In this document: piece by piece, positions 18,227-26,857 of the stretch
Layout of the letters: the number at the start of each line of letters is the position of its first letter
Position numbering within the stretch: the stretch's first letter is position 1
Source: Arthrobacter sp. SLBN-83
GTDB taxonomy: Bacteria > Actinomycetota > Actinomycetes > Actinomycetales > Micrococcaceae
Reading direction: 5' to 3'
Length of the DNA stretch: 64,000 bases
NCBI RefSeq assembly: GCF_006715285.1
Contig: NZ_VFMX01000001.1
Span: forward strand, 2,666,001 to 2,730,000
The notes under the pieces: model-generated
What the model was told of the DNA's origin: nothing
Database searches by the model: none
The model's input: only the letters and a program-made list of their open reading frames with translations
Program-made: the position numbers and the translations under genes

Positions 18227-18287
18227 TTTGCTCTATCAGATATGGCTCCCAAACCGGTGGTTTGGGAGCCATATCTGATAGAGGAAC
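18227..18287. repeat. 61-bp palindromic element, copy 4
   Basis: Arms 18227-18255 and 18259-18287, loop GGT. The inner arm GGCTCCCAAACC pairs perfectly with GGTTTGGGAGCC; two mismatches occur near the ends (one from GAGGAAC instead of GAGCAAC). The right end abuts the stop codon of the YbdK-type ligase gene on the minus strand. Confidence 0.92.
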
Positions 18288-19439
18288 TCAGGCGGTGGGG
18301 CCGTTGCGCATCTGCTTGACCAGGTCCAGCACCACGGCCTGCAGGTTCCCGCCGTTTTCCTCGGCTACGCGGCGCTGGCGCTGATAGCCGGCGCCGCGGC
18401 GGATAATCTTCTCAACGTCCGCAAGCTCGTCGGAGCAGCGCAGCTTGGCCGCGACGGGTTCGAGGCGGTTCAGCGTCTCCAGCAGGTGGTCGGTGACCAG
18501 CTGCTCGCGGCCCGCCGCGTCAAGGATGATGATGGCGTCCAGGCCGTAGCGGGCGGCGCGCCACTTGTTTTCCTGCACGTGCCACGGCGGCATGGTGGGG
18601 ATGGTGCCTCCGTTGTCCAGGATGGTGGAGAACTCGTCCACCAGGCACTGGGTGAGGGCCGCGATGGCGCCCACTTCCTCCAGCGTGGCCAGGCCGTCGC
18701 AGATACGCATCTCAATGGTGCCCAGGGCCGGCACGGGCCGGATGTCCCAGCGGATCTCCGAGATGGTGTCGATGACGCCCGTGGTGAACATGTCCTGCAC
18801 GTACGATTCGTACTCCGCCCAGGACTTGAACTGGAAGGGCAGCCCGGCCGTGGGAAGCTGCTGGAACATCAGTGCACGCTGGGAGGCGTAACCGGTGTCC
18901 TCCCCGCCCCAGAATGGGCTGGACGCGGAGAGCGCCTGGAAATGCGGGAAGTAGTTGACCAGGCCATCCAGCACGGGGAGCGCCTTGTCCCGGCGGTCAA
19001 GCCCGACGTGGACGTGGACGCCGTAGATGACCATCTGCCGGCCCCACCACTGGGTCCGGTCGATCAGCTTGGCGTAGCGTGCCTTGTCCGTCACCGGCTG
19101 CAGCTGCGGCGGGCTGAAGGGATGGCTGCCGGCGCAGAACAGCTCCACGCCCATGGGATCGGTGATTTCGCGGACGGCGGCGACAGACCGGCTGAGGTCC
19201 TCCTTGGCCTCGGCCGCCGTCTCGCAAATTCCCGTGACCAGTTCCACCGTGTTCAGCAGCAGTTCCTGCTTGATGTGCGGGTGTTCGTCGTCTTCGTTGA
19301 GTTCCGGGTGGCGGGAGGCCACGCCGCGGAGCACCTGGTTGGCCACGGAGGCGAGTTCGCCCGTCTTACCGTCCACCAGGGCAAGCTCCCACTCAACACC
19401 GAGGGTCGACTGCCTCGATGACGCGAAGTCGATCTTCAC
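18288..19439 (-). CDS. glutamate--cysteine ligase family 2 / carboxylate-amine ligase (YbdK type)
   Basis: ATP-dependent carboxylate-amine ligase of the GCS2 family. Motifs: LGVEWELALV at the N terminus (metal/ATP glutamates), GSHPFSPP, and the HVHVGLDRRDK segment. The GTG at 19439 is chosen because AAGGA lies just upstream and the 33 preceding residues look non-native; 383 residues match the YbdK length (about 372). E. coli YbdK has weak glutamate-cysteine ligase activity. In an organism that makes mycothiol, true glutathione synthesis is not expected, so the substrate is uncertain. The stop abuts a 61-bp palindrome. Confidence 0.85.
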   Translation of the reverse strand: MKIDFASSRQSTLGVEWELALVDGKTGELASVANQVLRGVASRHPELNEDDEHPHIKQELLLNTVELVTGICETAAEAKEDLSRSVAAVREITDPMGVELFCAGSHPFSPPQLQPVTDKARYAKLIDRTQWWGRQMVIYGVHVHVGLDRRDKALPVLDGLVNYFPHFQALSASSPFWGGEDTGYASQRALMFQQLPTAGLPFQFKSWAEYESYVQDMFTTGVIDTISEIRWDIRPVPALGTIEMRICDGLATLEEVGAIAALTQCLVDEFSTILDNGGTIPTMPPWHVQENKWRAARYGLDAIIILDAAGREQLVTDHLLETLNRLEPVAAKLRCSDELADVEKIIRRGAGYQRQRRVAEENGGNLQAVVLDLVKQMRNGPTA

Positions 19440-19532
19440 ACGTTTCCTTACTCTCCGGTTTGCCGCTGGCTGATGCCGCTCACAGGCTGCTGCCGGCAGG
19501 CGAACGGGTGTTTCAAGTCTATAGGGCAGGGG

Positions 19533-19538
19533 TAGCAT
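19533..19538 (+). promoter_or_regulatory. -10 hexamer TAGCAT, leaderless spacing to GH3 lipoprotein
   Basis: TAGCAT, 7 nt, then the ATG at 19546. Confidence 0.5.
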
Positions 19539-19545
19539 CCTATTG

Positions 19546-21264
19546 ATGGCACCATTCCCCCTGCGTCACAGCCCTGCCAAATCCTTCCCCCTCCTCCTGG
19601 CCTTGTCAGCCCTGGCCCTGGCCTCGTGTTCCCCATCCCCAAGCGCGGCCCCGCCGTCGTCCTCCGCTCCGCCCACCGGGGCGTCCCCAGCGGCATCGGC
19701 AAGTACGACGCCGGCACCTCCTTCCGCTTCCCCGTCACCCGACCCCGGTTCCCGGCCACTGGGGTGGGGACCTGAGCAGCGGGACCAGGACGCCGCCGCG
19801 GCGGCAGTCGCGGCGATGTCGCCTGAGCAGAAGGCCGGGCAGGTCCTGCTTCCGTTCTTCACGGGCAACCAGGTGGAGGCCCATGCCGCGCTGATCCAGC
19901 GCCTGCATCTTGCGGGGTCCATCATCATGGGCGACAACGTGCCGCTGGATGCCCAGGGAAACGTCGACGTGGCCGCCATGGGAGCCGTGAACCAGCGGCT
20001 GCTGCAGGCTGTTGCGGCCGACGGCCGGCGCTGGCCCGGAATCATCGGCGTAGACCAGGAAGGCGGTGCCGTGGCACGCCTTGGGGCGCCCCTCACCGCC
20101 TGGCCCACGCCCATGAGCTACGGCGCCGCCGGAAACCCGGACCTGACGCGCAAAGCCGGCAAGGGCCTGGCGGGCGAGCTGACTCCACTGGGCTTCGACC
20201 TGGACTTCGCCCCCGACACCGACGTAACCATCGGGCCCACCGACCCCACCATCGGGGCCCGATCCATGTCCGCCGATCCCGCGGCAGCGGCCACCCATGG
20301 CGTGGCCTTTTCGCAGGGCATGCTGGACGCCGGCGTGCTCCCCAGCGTAAAGCACTTCCCGGGACACGGATCCGTGACTGCAGACTCGCACCTGAGCCTT
20401 CCCGTCCAGCCGGCCGGCATTGACGCGCTCAGGGCCCGGGACTGGAAACCCTTCCAGGCCGCCGTCGCCGCAGGCCTGCCGATCATCATGACCGGACACA
20501 TCGCCGTGCCTGCGCTGGAACCCGGCGTGCCGTCGTCGCTCTCTGCCCCGAGTTACGCGGCACTGAGGGGGCTGGGCTTCAAGGGCGTGGCCGTAACCGA
20601 TGCCCTCAACATGGGCGCGGTAGACAACCAATACCCGGCCGGCGCTGCCGCGGTGAAGGCGCTCGCCGCCGGCGCCGACCTGCTGCTGATGCCGGCGGAC
20701 GTGGCACAGGCCCATGCCGCCATCGTCCAGGCCATCGCCGCGGGCACCCTTCCCGCCGCCCGGCTGGATGACGCAGCGCAGCGGGTGGCCACCATGATGA
20801 TCTGGCATGCCCGGACCACGCCTCCTCCCGGAACGCCGGGCGCCGGTGCTCCAGCCGGAAGTGCTGCCGCCTTGTCGGCCCAGGTGTCGGCGTCCGCCGT
20901 CACGCTGGTGTCCGGCCCCTGCGCCGGACCGCTGGTGCCCGGCGCCGTGCGCGTGGCCGGCGGGGGACCGGGGGACCGGGAGCGCTTCGAAGCCGCCGCT
21001 GCCCGCGCCGGCCTCAAGATCGGTTCGGGACCGCTGCTTAATCTGATCGGCTTTGGCGGTAGACCGGCCGGGGGCGACATCGCCGTGACCCTGGATGCCC
21101 CGTGGCCGCTCCAGGGCTCCAGTGCGCCGGTGAAGCTGGCACTCTACGGGCATACCGACGCCGCCTTCGATGCACTGGCCGCCGTGCTTGCAGGGAAGGC
21201 ACCCGCCCCAGGGAAGCTGCCCGCCGCCGTCGGGCCCTTCCCCGCGGGGACCGGCTGCCCCTGA
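19546..21264 (+). CDS. glycoside hydrolase family 3 lipoprotein (NagZ-like beta-N-acetylhexosaminidase)
   Basis: Predicted lipid-anchored exo-glycosidase outside the membrane. A lipoprotein signal peptide ends in the lipobox LASC (Cys28), followed by a Ser/Pro/Ala-rich linker to about residue 75. The GH3 domain contains KHFPGHGSVTADSHLSLP (the Lys-His and His/Asp acid-base dyad loop of NagZ) and GVAVTDALNMGAV with the nucleophile Asp. A C-terminal segment of about 150 residues, beyond the usual NagZ length of roughly 340, is unassigned. 572 residues. ATG is preferred over the adjacent TTG by the TAGCAT-N7 spacing. Role: cell-wall recycling or turnover of amino sugars; inferred from the family. 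Confidence 0.88.
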   Translation: MAPFPLRHSPAKSFPLLLALSALALASCSPSPSAAPPSSSAPPTGASPAASASTTPAPPSASPSPDPGSRPLGWGPEQRDQDAAAAAVAAMSPEQKAGQVLLPFFTGNQVEAHAALIQRLHLAGSIIMGDNVPLDAQGNVDVAAMGAVNQRLLQAVAADGRRWPGIIGVDQEGGAVARLGAPLTAWPTPMSYGAAGNPDLTRKAGKGLAGELTPLGFDLDFAPDTDVTIGPTDPTIGARSMSADPAAAATHGVAFSQGMLDAGVLPSVKHFPGHGSVTADSHLSLPVQPAGIDALRARDWKPFQAAVAAGLPIIMTGHIAVPALEPGVPSSLSAPSYAALRGLGFKGVAVTDALNMGAVDNQYPAGAAAVKALAAGADLLLMPADVAQAHAAIVQAIAAGTLPAARLDDAAQRVATMMIWHARTTPPPGTPGAGAPAGSAAALSAQVSASAVTLVSGPCAGPLVPGAVRVAGGGPGDRERFEAAAARAGLKIGSGPLLNLIGFGGRPAGGDIAVTLDAPWPLQGSSAPVKLALYGHTDAAFDALAAVLAGKAPAPGKLPAAVGPFPAGTGCP

Positions 21265-21292
21265 CCGCACCGCAGCGCGGGGTGAACGCGGG

Positions 21293-21298
21293 TTTAAT
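21293..21298 (+). promoter_or_regulatory. -10 hexamer TTTAAT, leaderless spacing
   Basis: TTTAAT, 6 nt, then GTG at 21305; no ribosome site is visible, so the spacing decides this start. Confidence 0.45.
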
Positions 21299-21304
21299 GG
21301 TCTG

Positions 21305-22123
21305 GTGCCCATTCTGAATAAAGACATGACCCTTTGCATCTCGCTCTCGGCCCGGCCCAGCAACAACGGGACCCGGTTCCACAACCACCTGTACGGCCAG
21401 CTGGACCTGAACTGGATCTACAAGGCGTTCGCGCCCACCAACCTGGAGCAGGCCATCGCCGGCGTCCGCGGGCTGGGCATCCGCGGCTGCGCCATCTCCA
21501 TGCCGTACAAGGAGGACGTCATCGCTCTGGTGGACGAGATGGATCCCTCCGCCAAGGCCATCGACTCCGTGAACACCATCGTGAACACGGACGGCCACCT
21601 CAAGGCGTACAACACCGACTACACGGCGATCGAGCAGCTGCTGGCCACCAATGCGGTGCCCACGGACTATTCGGTGCTGGTCCAGGGCGCCGGGGGCATG
21701 GCCAAGGCCACGGTGGCTGCCTTGCGGGACGGCGGCTTCAAGGACGTCACCGTCATCGCCCGGAACGAGGCGGCAGGACGTGCGCTCGCCGGCCAGTACG
21801 GCTTCCAGTGGCGTGCAGCGGTCGACGGCGGGACGGCCGACCTGATCATCAACGTCACCCCCATTGGCATGGCGGGAGGGGCGGAAGCGGACAGCCTGGC
21901 CTTCCCGGCGGAGGCCATAGAGGCCGCCCGTGTGGTGTTCGACGTTGTGGCGCTGCCCGCCGAAACGCCGCTGATCCGAGCGGCCAGGGTTGCCGGCAAG
22001 CCGGTGATCACCGGTGCCGAGGTGGCCACGATCCAGGCGCTGGAGCAGTTCGTCCTGTACACGGGCGTGCGGCCCACTCCCGAGCAGGTGCGGGCCGCAG
22101 AGGAGTTCATGCGCGCCCAGTAG
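21305..22123 (+). CDS. shikimate 5-dehydrogenase-like protein
   Basis: Rossmann-fold oxidoreductase of the shikimate dehydrogenase family, SDH-like branch. Substrate-binding motifs: LSARPSNNGTRFHN at the N terminus, SMPYKED with the catalytic Lys, NTDYTA with the catalytic Asp; the nucleotide loop is VQGAGGMAKATVAALR. GTG at 21305 has TTTAAT 6 nt upstream; the frame runs on upstream within the preceding gene but that part is not expected to be coding. 272 residues. The N terminus has SARPS rather than the canonical SxS motif of AroE, so this is likely a paralogue rather than the housekeeping enzyme. Convergent with a methyltransferase, 27 bp apart. Confidence 0.85.
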   Translation: MPILNKDMTLCISLSARPSNNGTRFHNHLYGQLDLNWIYKAFAPTNLEQAIAGVRGLGIRGCAISMPYKEDVIALVDEMDPSAKAIDSVNTIVNTDGHLKAYNTDYTAIEQLLATNAVPTDYSVLVQGAGGMAKATVAALRDGGFKDVTVIARNEAAGRALAGQYGFQWRAAVDGGTADLIINVTPIGMAGGAEADSLAFPAEAIEAARVVFDVVALPAETPLIRAARVAGKPVITGAEVATIQALEQFVLYTGVRPTPEQVRAAEEFMRAQ

Positions 22124-22150
22124 CGCTGGCAGGGGCTCCCGGCCAAGGAG

Positions 22151-23389
22151 TCATACGGGGTCCACCACGATGGCCACCCGGTCCTCGCCGATGCGGGTCA
22201 GGACCAGGGTGGCCGTTTTGCCGCCCTTCCTGGTGTTCTTCCCGCCCGGCAGCAGCTGCTTCCGCAGCTCTTCCGGAGTCACCGCGGTACCGCGCTTCTT
22301 GATGTCCAGCACCGTGATGCCCTCCTGCTTCACCCACGCCTTCAGCGCCTTGACGTTGTAGGGCATGACCTGCAGGACCTTGTAAGCCCTGGCGAAGGGG
22401 GTATCCAGGAGTTCCGGGGCGCAGATGTAGGCGATGTGCTCATCCACAAGATGGCCGCCGAGTTCCAGCGCCACATCCGCCACCAACCCCGCGCGGATCA
22501 CGGCGCCGTCAGGCTCGTACAGGTATCCCTCCACGGCTCCCACTGGCGCTGATGGGCCCGCGCCGAAGTCCTCCCCGCTGGTGAGCTCGGCCGGTCCCTG
22601 CGGACCCAGGACCAGGGCGGCGCGGCGGACGCCGGGCCTGCGCACAGCGTTGAACCACAAGGTCACCTCGGTGACATCGCCGCCTACCGACACCCATTGG
22701 GCCTCGCACCCGGCAGGCACGGAGTCGTGCGGCATGCCCGGACCCATCTTCACTCCAACTGCTTTCCCCTCTGCGGCGAGCGACTCCACGAAGGACAGCG
22801 GCGGCGAGAACGCCTCAGGGTCCCAGATCCGTTTGGTGCCGGAGGTGGAGGTGACGCGGCGGGCCGGATCCAGCCAGACGCCGTCGATCCCGTCCAGCGG
22901 GACTGCTGCCGCGTCCGCGTGCACCACCGTGGCGTTAGGGAATGGGATGAGGTTCACCGTGGCGCAGGCCGCGGTGGTCTCATCCATGTCGACGGCGGTG
23001 ACGTTGATGTCCAGGGAGGCCAGGGCCAGGGAGTCGGCGCCGAGGCCGCAGCCCAGGTCCGCTACGTGCTGGATCCCGGCAGCCGCGAACCGGCGTGCGT
23101 GGTGGGCGGCGACGTTCAGGCGCGTGGCCTGCTCCAGCCCGGCCTGGGTGAAGAGCATCTGGCGGGCAAACTCGCCGAATTTCGCCTGGGCCCGGGTGCG
23201 CAGCCGCGACTGCGTGAGCACGGCGGACACGAGTTCGGGGGAGTGCCCGGCCTTCCTGAGCGCTGAATTGAGCTCGAACGAATCCTCGTCCCGGTAAGGG
23301 CCCAGGGATGCCAGCAACTCCCAGCCTTCGGGGGTCAGCAGCGGTGCAATCTGGTCCTGTGCAATCTGGTCCTGGGGAGCGTGAGCCAT
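22151..23389 (-). CDS. class I SAM-dependent methyltransferase with THUMP-like C-terminal domain
   Basis: Actinobacterial methyltransferase. SAM motif I is VADLGCGLGADSLAL near residue 105, and the acidic loop is NVTAVDMDE; GVWLDPARR occupies the motif IV position. The C-terminal portion (PYNVKALKAWVKQEGITVLDIKKRG) resembles the THUMP-like domain of this family, suggesting an RNA substrate by inference. The ATG at 23389 has a TAGGCT hexamer 7 nt upstream on the minus strand; 412 residues. It is divergent from a small membrane protein, the two starts lying 55 bp apart with both -10 boxes inside that gap. Confidence 0.85.
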   Translation of the reverse strand: MAHAPQDQIAQDQIAPLLTPEGWELLASLGPYRDEDSFELNSALRKAGHSPELVSAVLTQSRLRTRAQAKFGEFARQMLFTQAGLEQATRLNVAAHHARRFAAAGIQHVADLGCGLGADSLALASLDINVTAVDMDETTAACATVNLIPFPNATVVHADAAAVPLDGIDGVWLDPARRVTSTSGTKRIWDPEAFSPPLSFVESLAAEGKAVGVKMGPGMPHDSVPAGCEAQWVSVGGDVTEVTLWFNAVRRPGVRRAALVLGPQGPAELTSGEDFGAGPSAPVGAVEGYLYEPDGAVIRAGLVADVALELGGHLVDEHIAYICAPELLDTPFARAYKVLQVMPYNVKALKAWVKQEGITVLDIKKRGTAVTPEELRKQLLPGGKNTRKGGKTATLVLTRIGEDRVAIVVDPV

Positions 23390-23396
23390 GGGTTCC

Positions 23397-23402
23397 AGCC
23401 TA
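23397..23402 (-). promoter_or_regulatory. -10 hexamer TAGGCT for the methyltransferase
   Basis: On the minus strand TAGGCT, 7 nt, then the ATG at 23389. Confidence 0.5.
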
Positions 23403-23430
23403 GTGGAGGAGCAGACGGCCGGGATGCGGA

Positions 23431-23436
23431 TACTGT
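23431..23436 (+). promoter_or_regulatory. -10 hexamer TACTGT for the small membrane protein
   Basis: TACTGT, 7 nt, then ATG 23444. It faces the divergent TAGGCT box only 28 bp away. Confidence 0.5.
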
Positions 23437-23443
23437 TGAAACC

Positions 23444-23824
23444 ATGGATGAGAGCGCAGCCCACGGGGAGACCGCGGACCACGAGCCCAGGCACAGTAGG
23501 CCGGCCCGGCTTGCCCGTTCCGTCCTGATTGCCGCTGCCGTGGTGGCCGTGGTCTGCATCGCCCTGCTGGTGATCATCTTCCTGCTGGACACCTTCAATG
23601 CCACCGTCTATTCGGTAGGCGGCAACGATATCCAGGACAACAGCCAGGAGTCGCGGGACATCCGCGGGCTGTACGACGGCGCCCGGTCAGGGAGCATCGT
23701 ATTCCTCGTCATCGCGCTGCTCGCCGCAGCGGTGTCCGGGTGGGTCCTCTACCGAGGACGGCAGCAGGGCGGCGGCGATTCCGACGGCGGCGAGGACGTG
23801 GACTTCGACGACCTGGGCCGGTAG
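23444..23824 (+). CDS. small two-TM membrane protein, function unknown
   Basis: 126 residues: a polar N terminus of about 26 residues, a strong transmembrane helix (VLIAAAVVAVVCIALLVIIF), an extracytoplasmic loop with NATVYSVGGNDIQDNSQ, a second helix (SIVFLVIALLAAAVSGWVL) and an acidic tail ending DVDFDDLGR. I do not recognise a family. The ATG at 23444 is chosen by the TACTGT-N7 spacing; an upstream ATG in frame overlaps the divergent methyltransferase. Followed by the CIRCE-controlled groES promoter. Confidence 0.75.
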   Translation: MDESAAHGETADHEPRHSRPARLARSVLIAAAVVAVVCIALLVIIFLLDTFNATVYSVGGNDIQDNSQESRDIRGLYDGARSGSIVFLVIALLAAAVSGWVLYRGRQQGGGDSDGGEDVDFDDLGR

Positions 23825-23893
23825 GTGCGCCGCGGCTGCCGCCCGCAACCCGGCGTCGTCCGTCCGGCAAAGGCGTACGCCCGTGACGAAACG

Positions 23894-23920
23894 TTGGCAC
23901 TCACCTTGACCGAGTGCTAA
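23894..23920. promoter_or_regulatory. CIRCE element 1 (HrcA operator)
   Basis: TTGGCACTC, 9 nt, GAGTGCTAA: one mismatch to the CIRCE consensus TTAGCACTC-N9-GAGTGCTAA. It covers the -35 of the groES promoter. Confidence 0.9.
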
Positions 23921-23934
23921 CCCTTACATAGAGT
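23906..23934 (+). promoter_or_regulatory. groES promoter
   Basis: TTGACC at 23906-23911 and TAGAGT at 23929-23934, with the ideal 17-bp spacing. The -35 lies inside CIRCE 1 and the predicted transcription start coincides with the first base of CIRCE 2, so HrcA bound to either site should block it. Confidence 0.75.
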
Positions 23935-23939
23935 CTTCA

Positions 23940-23966
23940 TTAGCACTCTCCCTAGGAGGGTGCTAA
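23940..23966. promoter_or_regulatory. CIRCE element 2 (HrcA operator)
   Basis: TTAGCACTC, 9 nt, GGGTGCTAA: left half perfect, one mismatch in the right half. It would form a hairpin at the 5' end of the groES mRNA. Confidence 0.9.
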
Positions 23967-24076
23967 CACATGAAGAGCTGCCAGCCAGGCTGCTGCCGGC
24001 ACCGCGACGACGGTTTGCCAGCTTCGGCGGAAAGCTTTCCAGTCCACGAATTTGCTGACGAAAAGGAGAGGTCCGA

Positions 24077-24370
24077 GTGTCGGTCTCTATTAAGCCTCTT
24101 GAGGATCGTATCGTTGTCCGCCCGCTCGAAGCCGAGCAGACCACGGCTTCCGGCCTGGTCATCCCGGACTCCGCACAGGAGAAGCCGCAGGAAGGCGAAG
24201 TTGTTGCAGTAGGCCCCGGCCGCTTCGAAGACGGCAACCGCGTCCCCGTTGACGTGGCCGTTGGCGACGTTGTCATCTACTCCAAGTACGGCGGAACCGA
24301 AGTCAAGACCGGCGGCACCGAGTACCTCGTGCTGTCCGCCCGCGACGTCCTGGCGATCGTCGTCAAGTAA
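24077..24370 (+). CDS. groES: co-chaperonin GroES
   Basis: Lid of the GroEL folding chamber. 97 residues beginning [20 protein letters not shown], with the mobile loop [18 protein letters not shown] that contacts GroEL. The GTG start has AAAGGAGAG about 7 nt upstream. Two CIRCE operators flank and overlap its promoter, so the groES-groEL pair is expected to be repressed by HrcA and induced by heat. Confidence 0.97.
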   Translation: MSVSIKPLEDRIVVRPLEAEQTTASGLVIPDSAQEKPQEGEVVAVGPGRFEDGNRVPVDVAVGDVVIYSKYGGTEVKTGGTEYLVLSARDVLAIVVK

Positions 24371-24436
24371 CTCTTTCGGATCCCCGTGCCGCCGGCCATG
24401 CTCATGCTGGCCGGCAGTGCGGGGTTCTGTCTTTGA

Positions 24437-26059
<1,623 letters not shown>

Positions 26060-26140
26060 TCCCCACCGTCTCCCTAACCTCGCTTCGCTCGGTCAGGGAA
26101 CCCTGACGGCGTGGGCCCAGCTCTGACGGCTTTCCGCTCG

Positions 26141-26178
26141 AAAAAGGCTGGTCCGGCATCTGCCGGACCAGCCTTTTT
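26141..26178. terminator. bidirectional terminator after groEL
   Basis: A perfect 18-bp inverted repeat (26141-26158 with 26161-26178) with A5 on the left and T5 on the right. It serves groEL on the plus strand and the DHFR-like gene on the minus strand. Confidence 0.9.
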
Positions 26179-26201
26179 CATGCCCCCGCAAGTAGGCCCC
26201 T

Positions 26202-26801
26202 CTAACTCGCCGTCATCTCTGCCGTCTCCACACCGCCCGCTGGCTCATAGACCAAGGACACAGCGCCTTTGGGGAAGCTTTTCGCCGGCTCGGCCAGTCG
26301 GAAAGTGGTGGGCACGGCGCCGTCGTCGAACAGGCGCTTGCCTTGTCCGAGCGTGACGGGATAAAGCCAGAGATGAAGGCGGTCCAGCACGCCAGCCGAC
26401 AGGAGGGACTGGATGAGGACCCCGCTGCCGAACATGTGCACCTGCCCGTACTCCCGCAGCCTGCCCGCGGCGGCGGCATCCGGCAGCACGGTAGTGCCTG
26501 CCCAATCGGGATCCTGCAGGGAGCTGGATACGACGAACCTGGGCACCCCGTTAAGTGCGTCCGCGATGCCGCCGGACTGGTGCGGCCAATAGGAAGCGAA
26601 GATGTCGTAGGTCTCCCGTCCCAGGAGCAAGGCGTCCATGCGGCTGATCTCGGCAGCAATGGCGGCGCCCGCTTGGTCGTCGGACACCGGTGCCTGCCAG
26701 CCGCCGAATTCGAAGCCACCTTCGGTGTCTTCTTCCCGCCCGCCGGGCGCCTGGTACACGCCGTCGAGGGTGATGAACAGGTTCGCGACAATGATCCCCA
26801 C
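26202..26801 (-). CDS. dihydrofolate reductase family protein (RibD C-terminal-like)
   Basis: Small oxidoreductase of the DHFR/RibD-C superfamily (YwjB/YyaP-like), not the housekeeping folate enzyme. Motifs: ANLFITLDGVYQAPGG, LLLGRETYDIFASYW and a C-terminal GSGVLIQSLLSAGLVDRL-like stretch followed by YPVTLGQGKRLF. The start is taken as the GTG at 26801 (199 residues) because the family begins with this strand; no clear ribosome site, so the start is less certain. It is divergent from the DNA ligase gene with 56 bp between. Confidence 0.82.
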   Translation of the reverse strand: MGIIVANLFITLDGVYQAPGGREEDTEGGFEFGGWQAPVSDDQAGAAIAAEISRMDALLLGRETYDIFASYWPHQSGGIADALNGVPRFVVSSSLQDPDWAGTTVLPDAAAAGRLREYGQVHMFGSGVLIQSLLSAGVLDRLHLWLYPVTLGQGKRLFDDGAVPTTFRLAEPAKSFPKGAVSLVYEPAGGVETAEMTAS

Positions 26802-26857
26802 GCGCCCATTGTGGAACAGCGCCGGGAGGCTGTCCAGAGCCGTGGCAGGATGGTCCC

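Noticed and set aside
6401..18287. Integron attC sites as an explanation for palindromes at gene 3' ends
   Set aside because: The core GTTRRRY/RYYYAAC boxes are not present (the ends read GTTGCTC), the palindromes are far more perfect than attC, they also follow housekeeping genes (fhs), and no integrase is visible.
6401..18287. Palindromes as ordinary intrinsic terminators
   Set aside because: No T run on either strand and a fixed 61-bp length; genuine terminators in this window (for example 35371-35406, 55932-55960) look different. A secondary effect on 3' ends is still possible.
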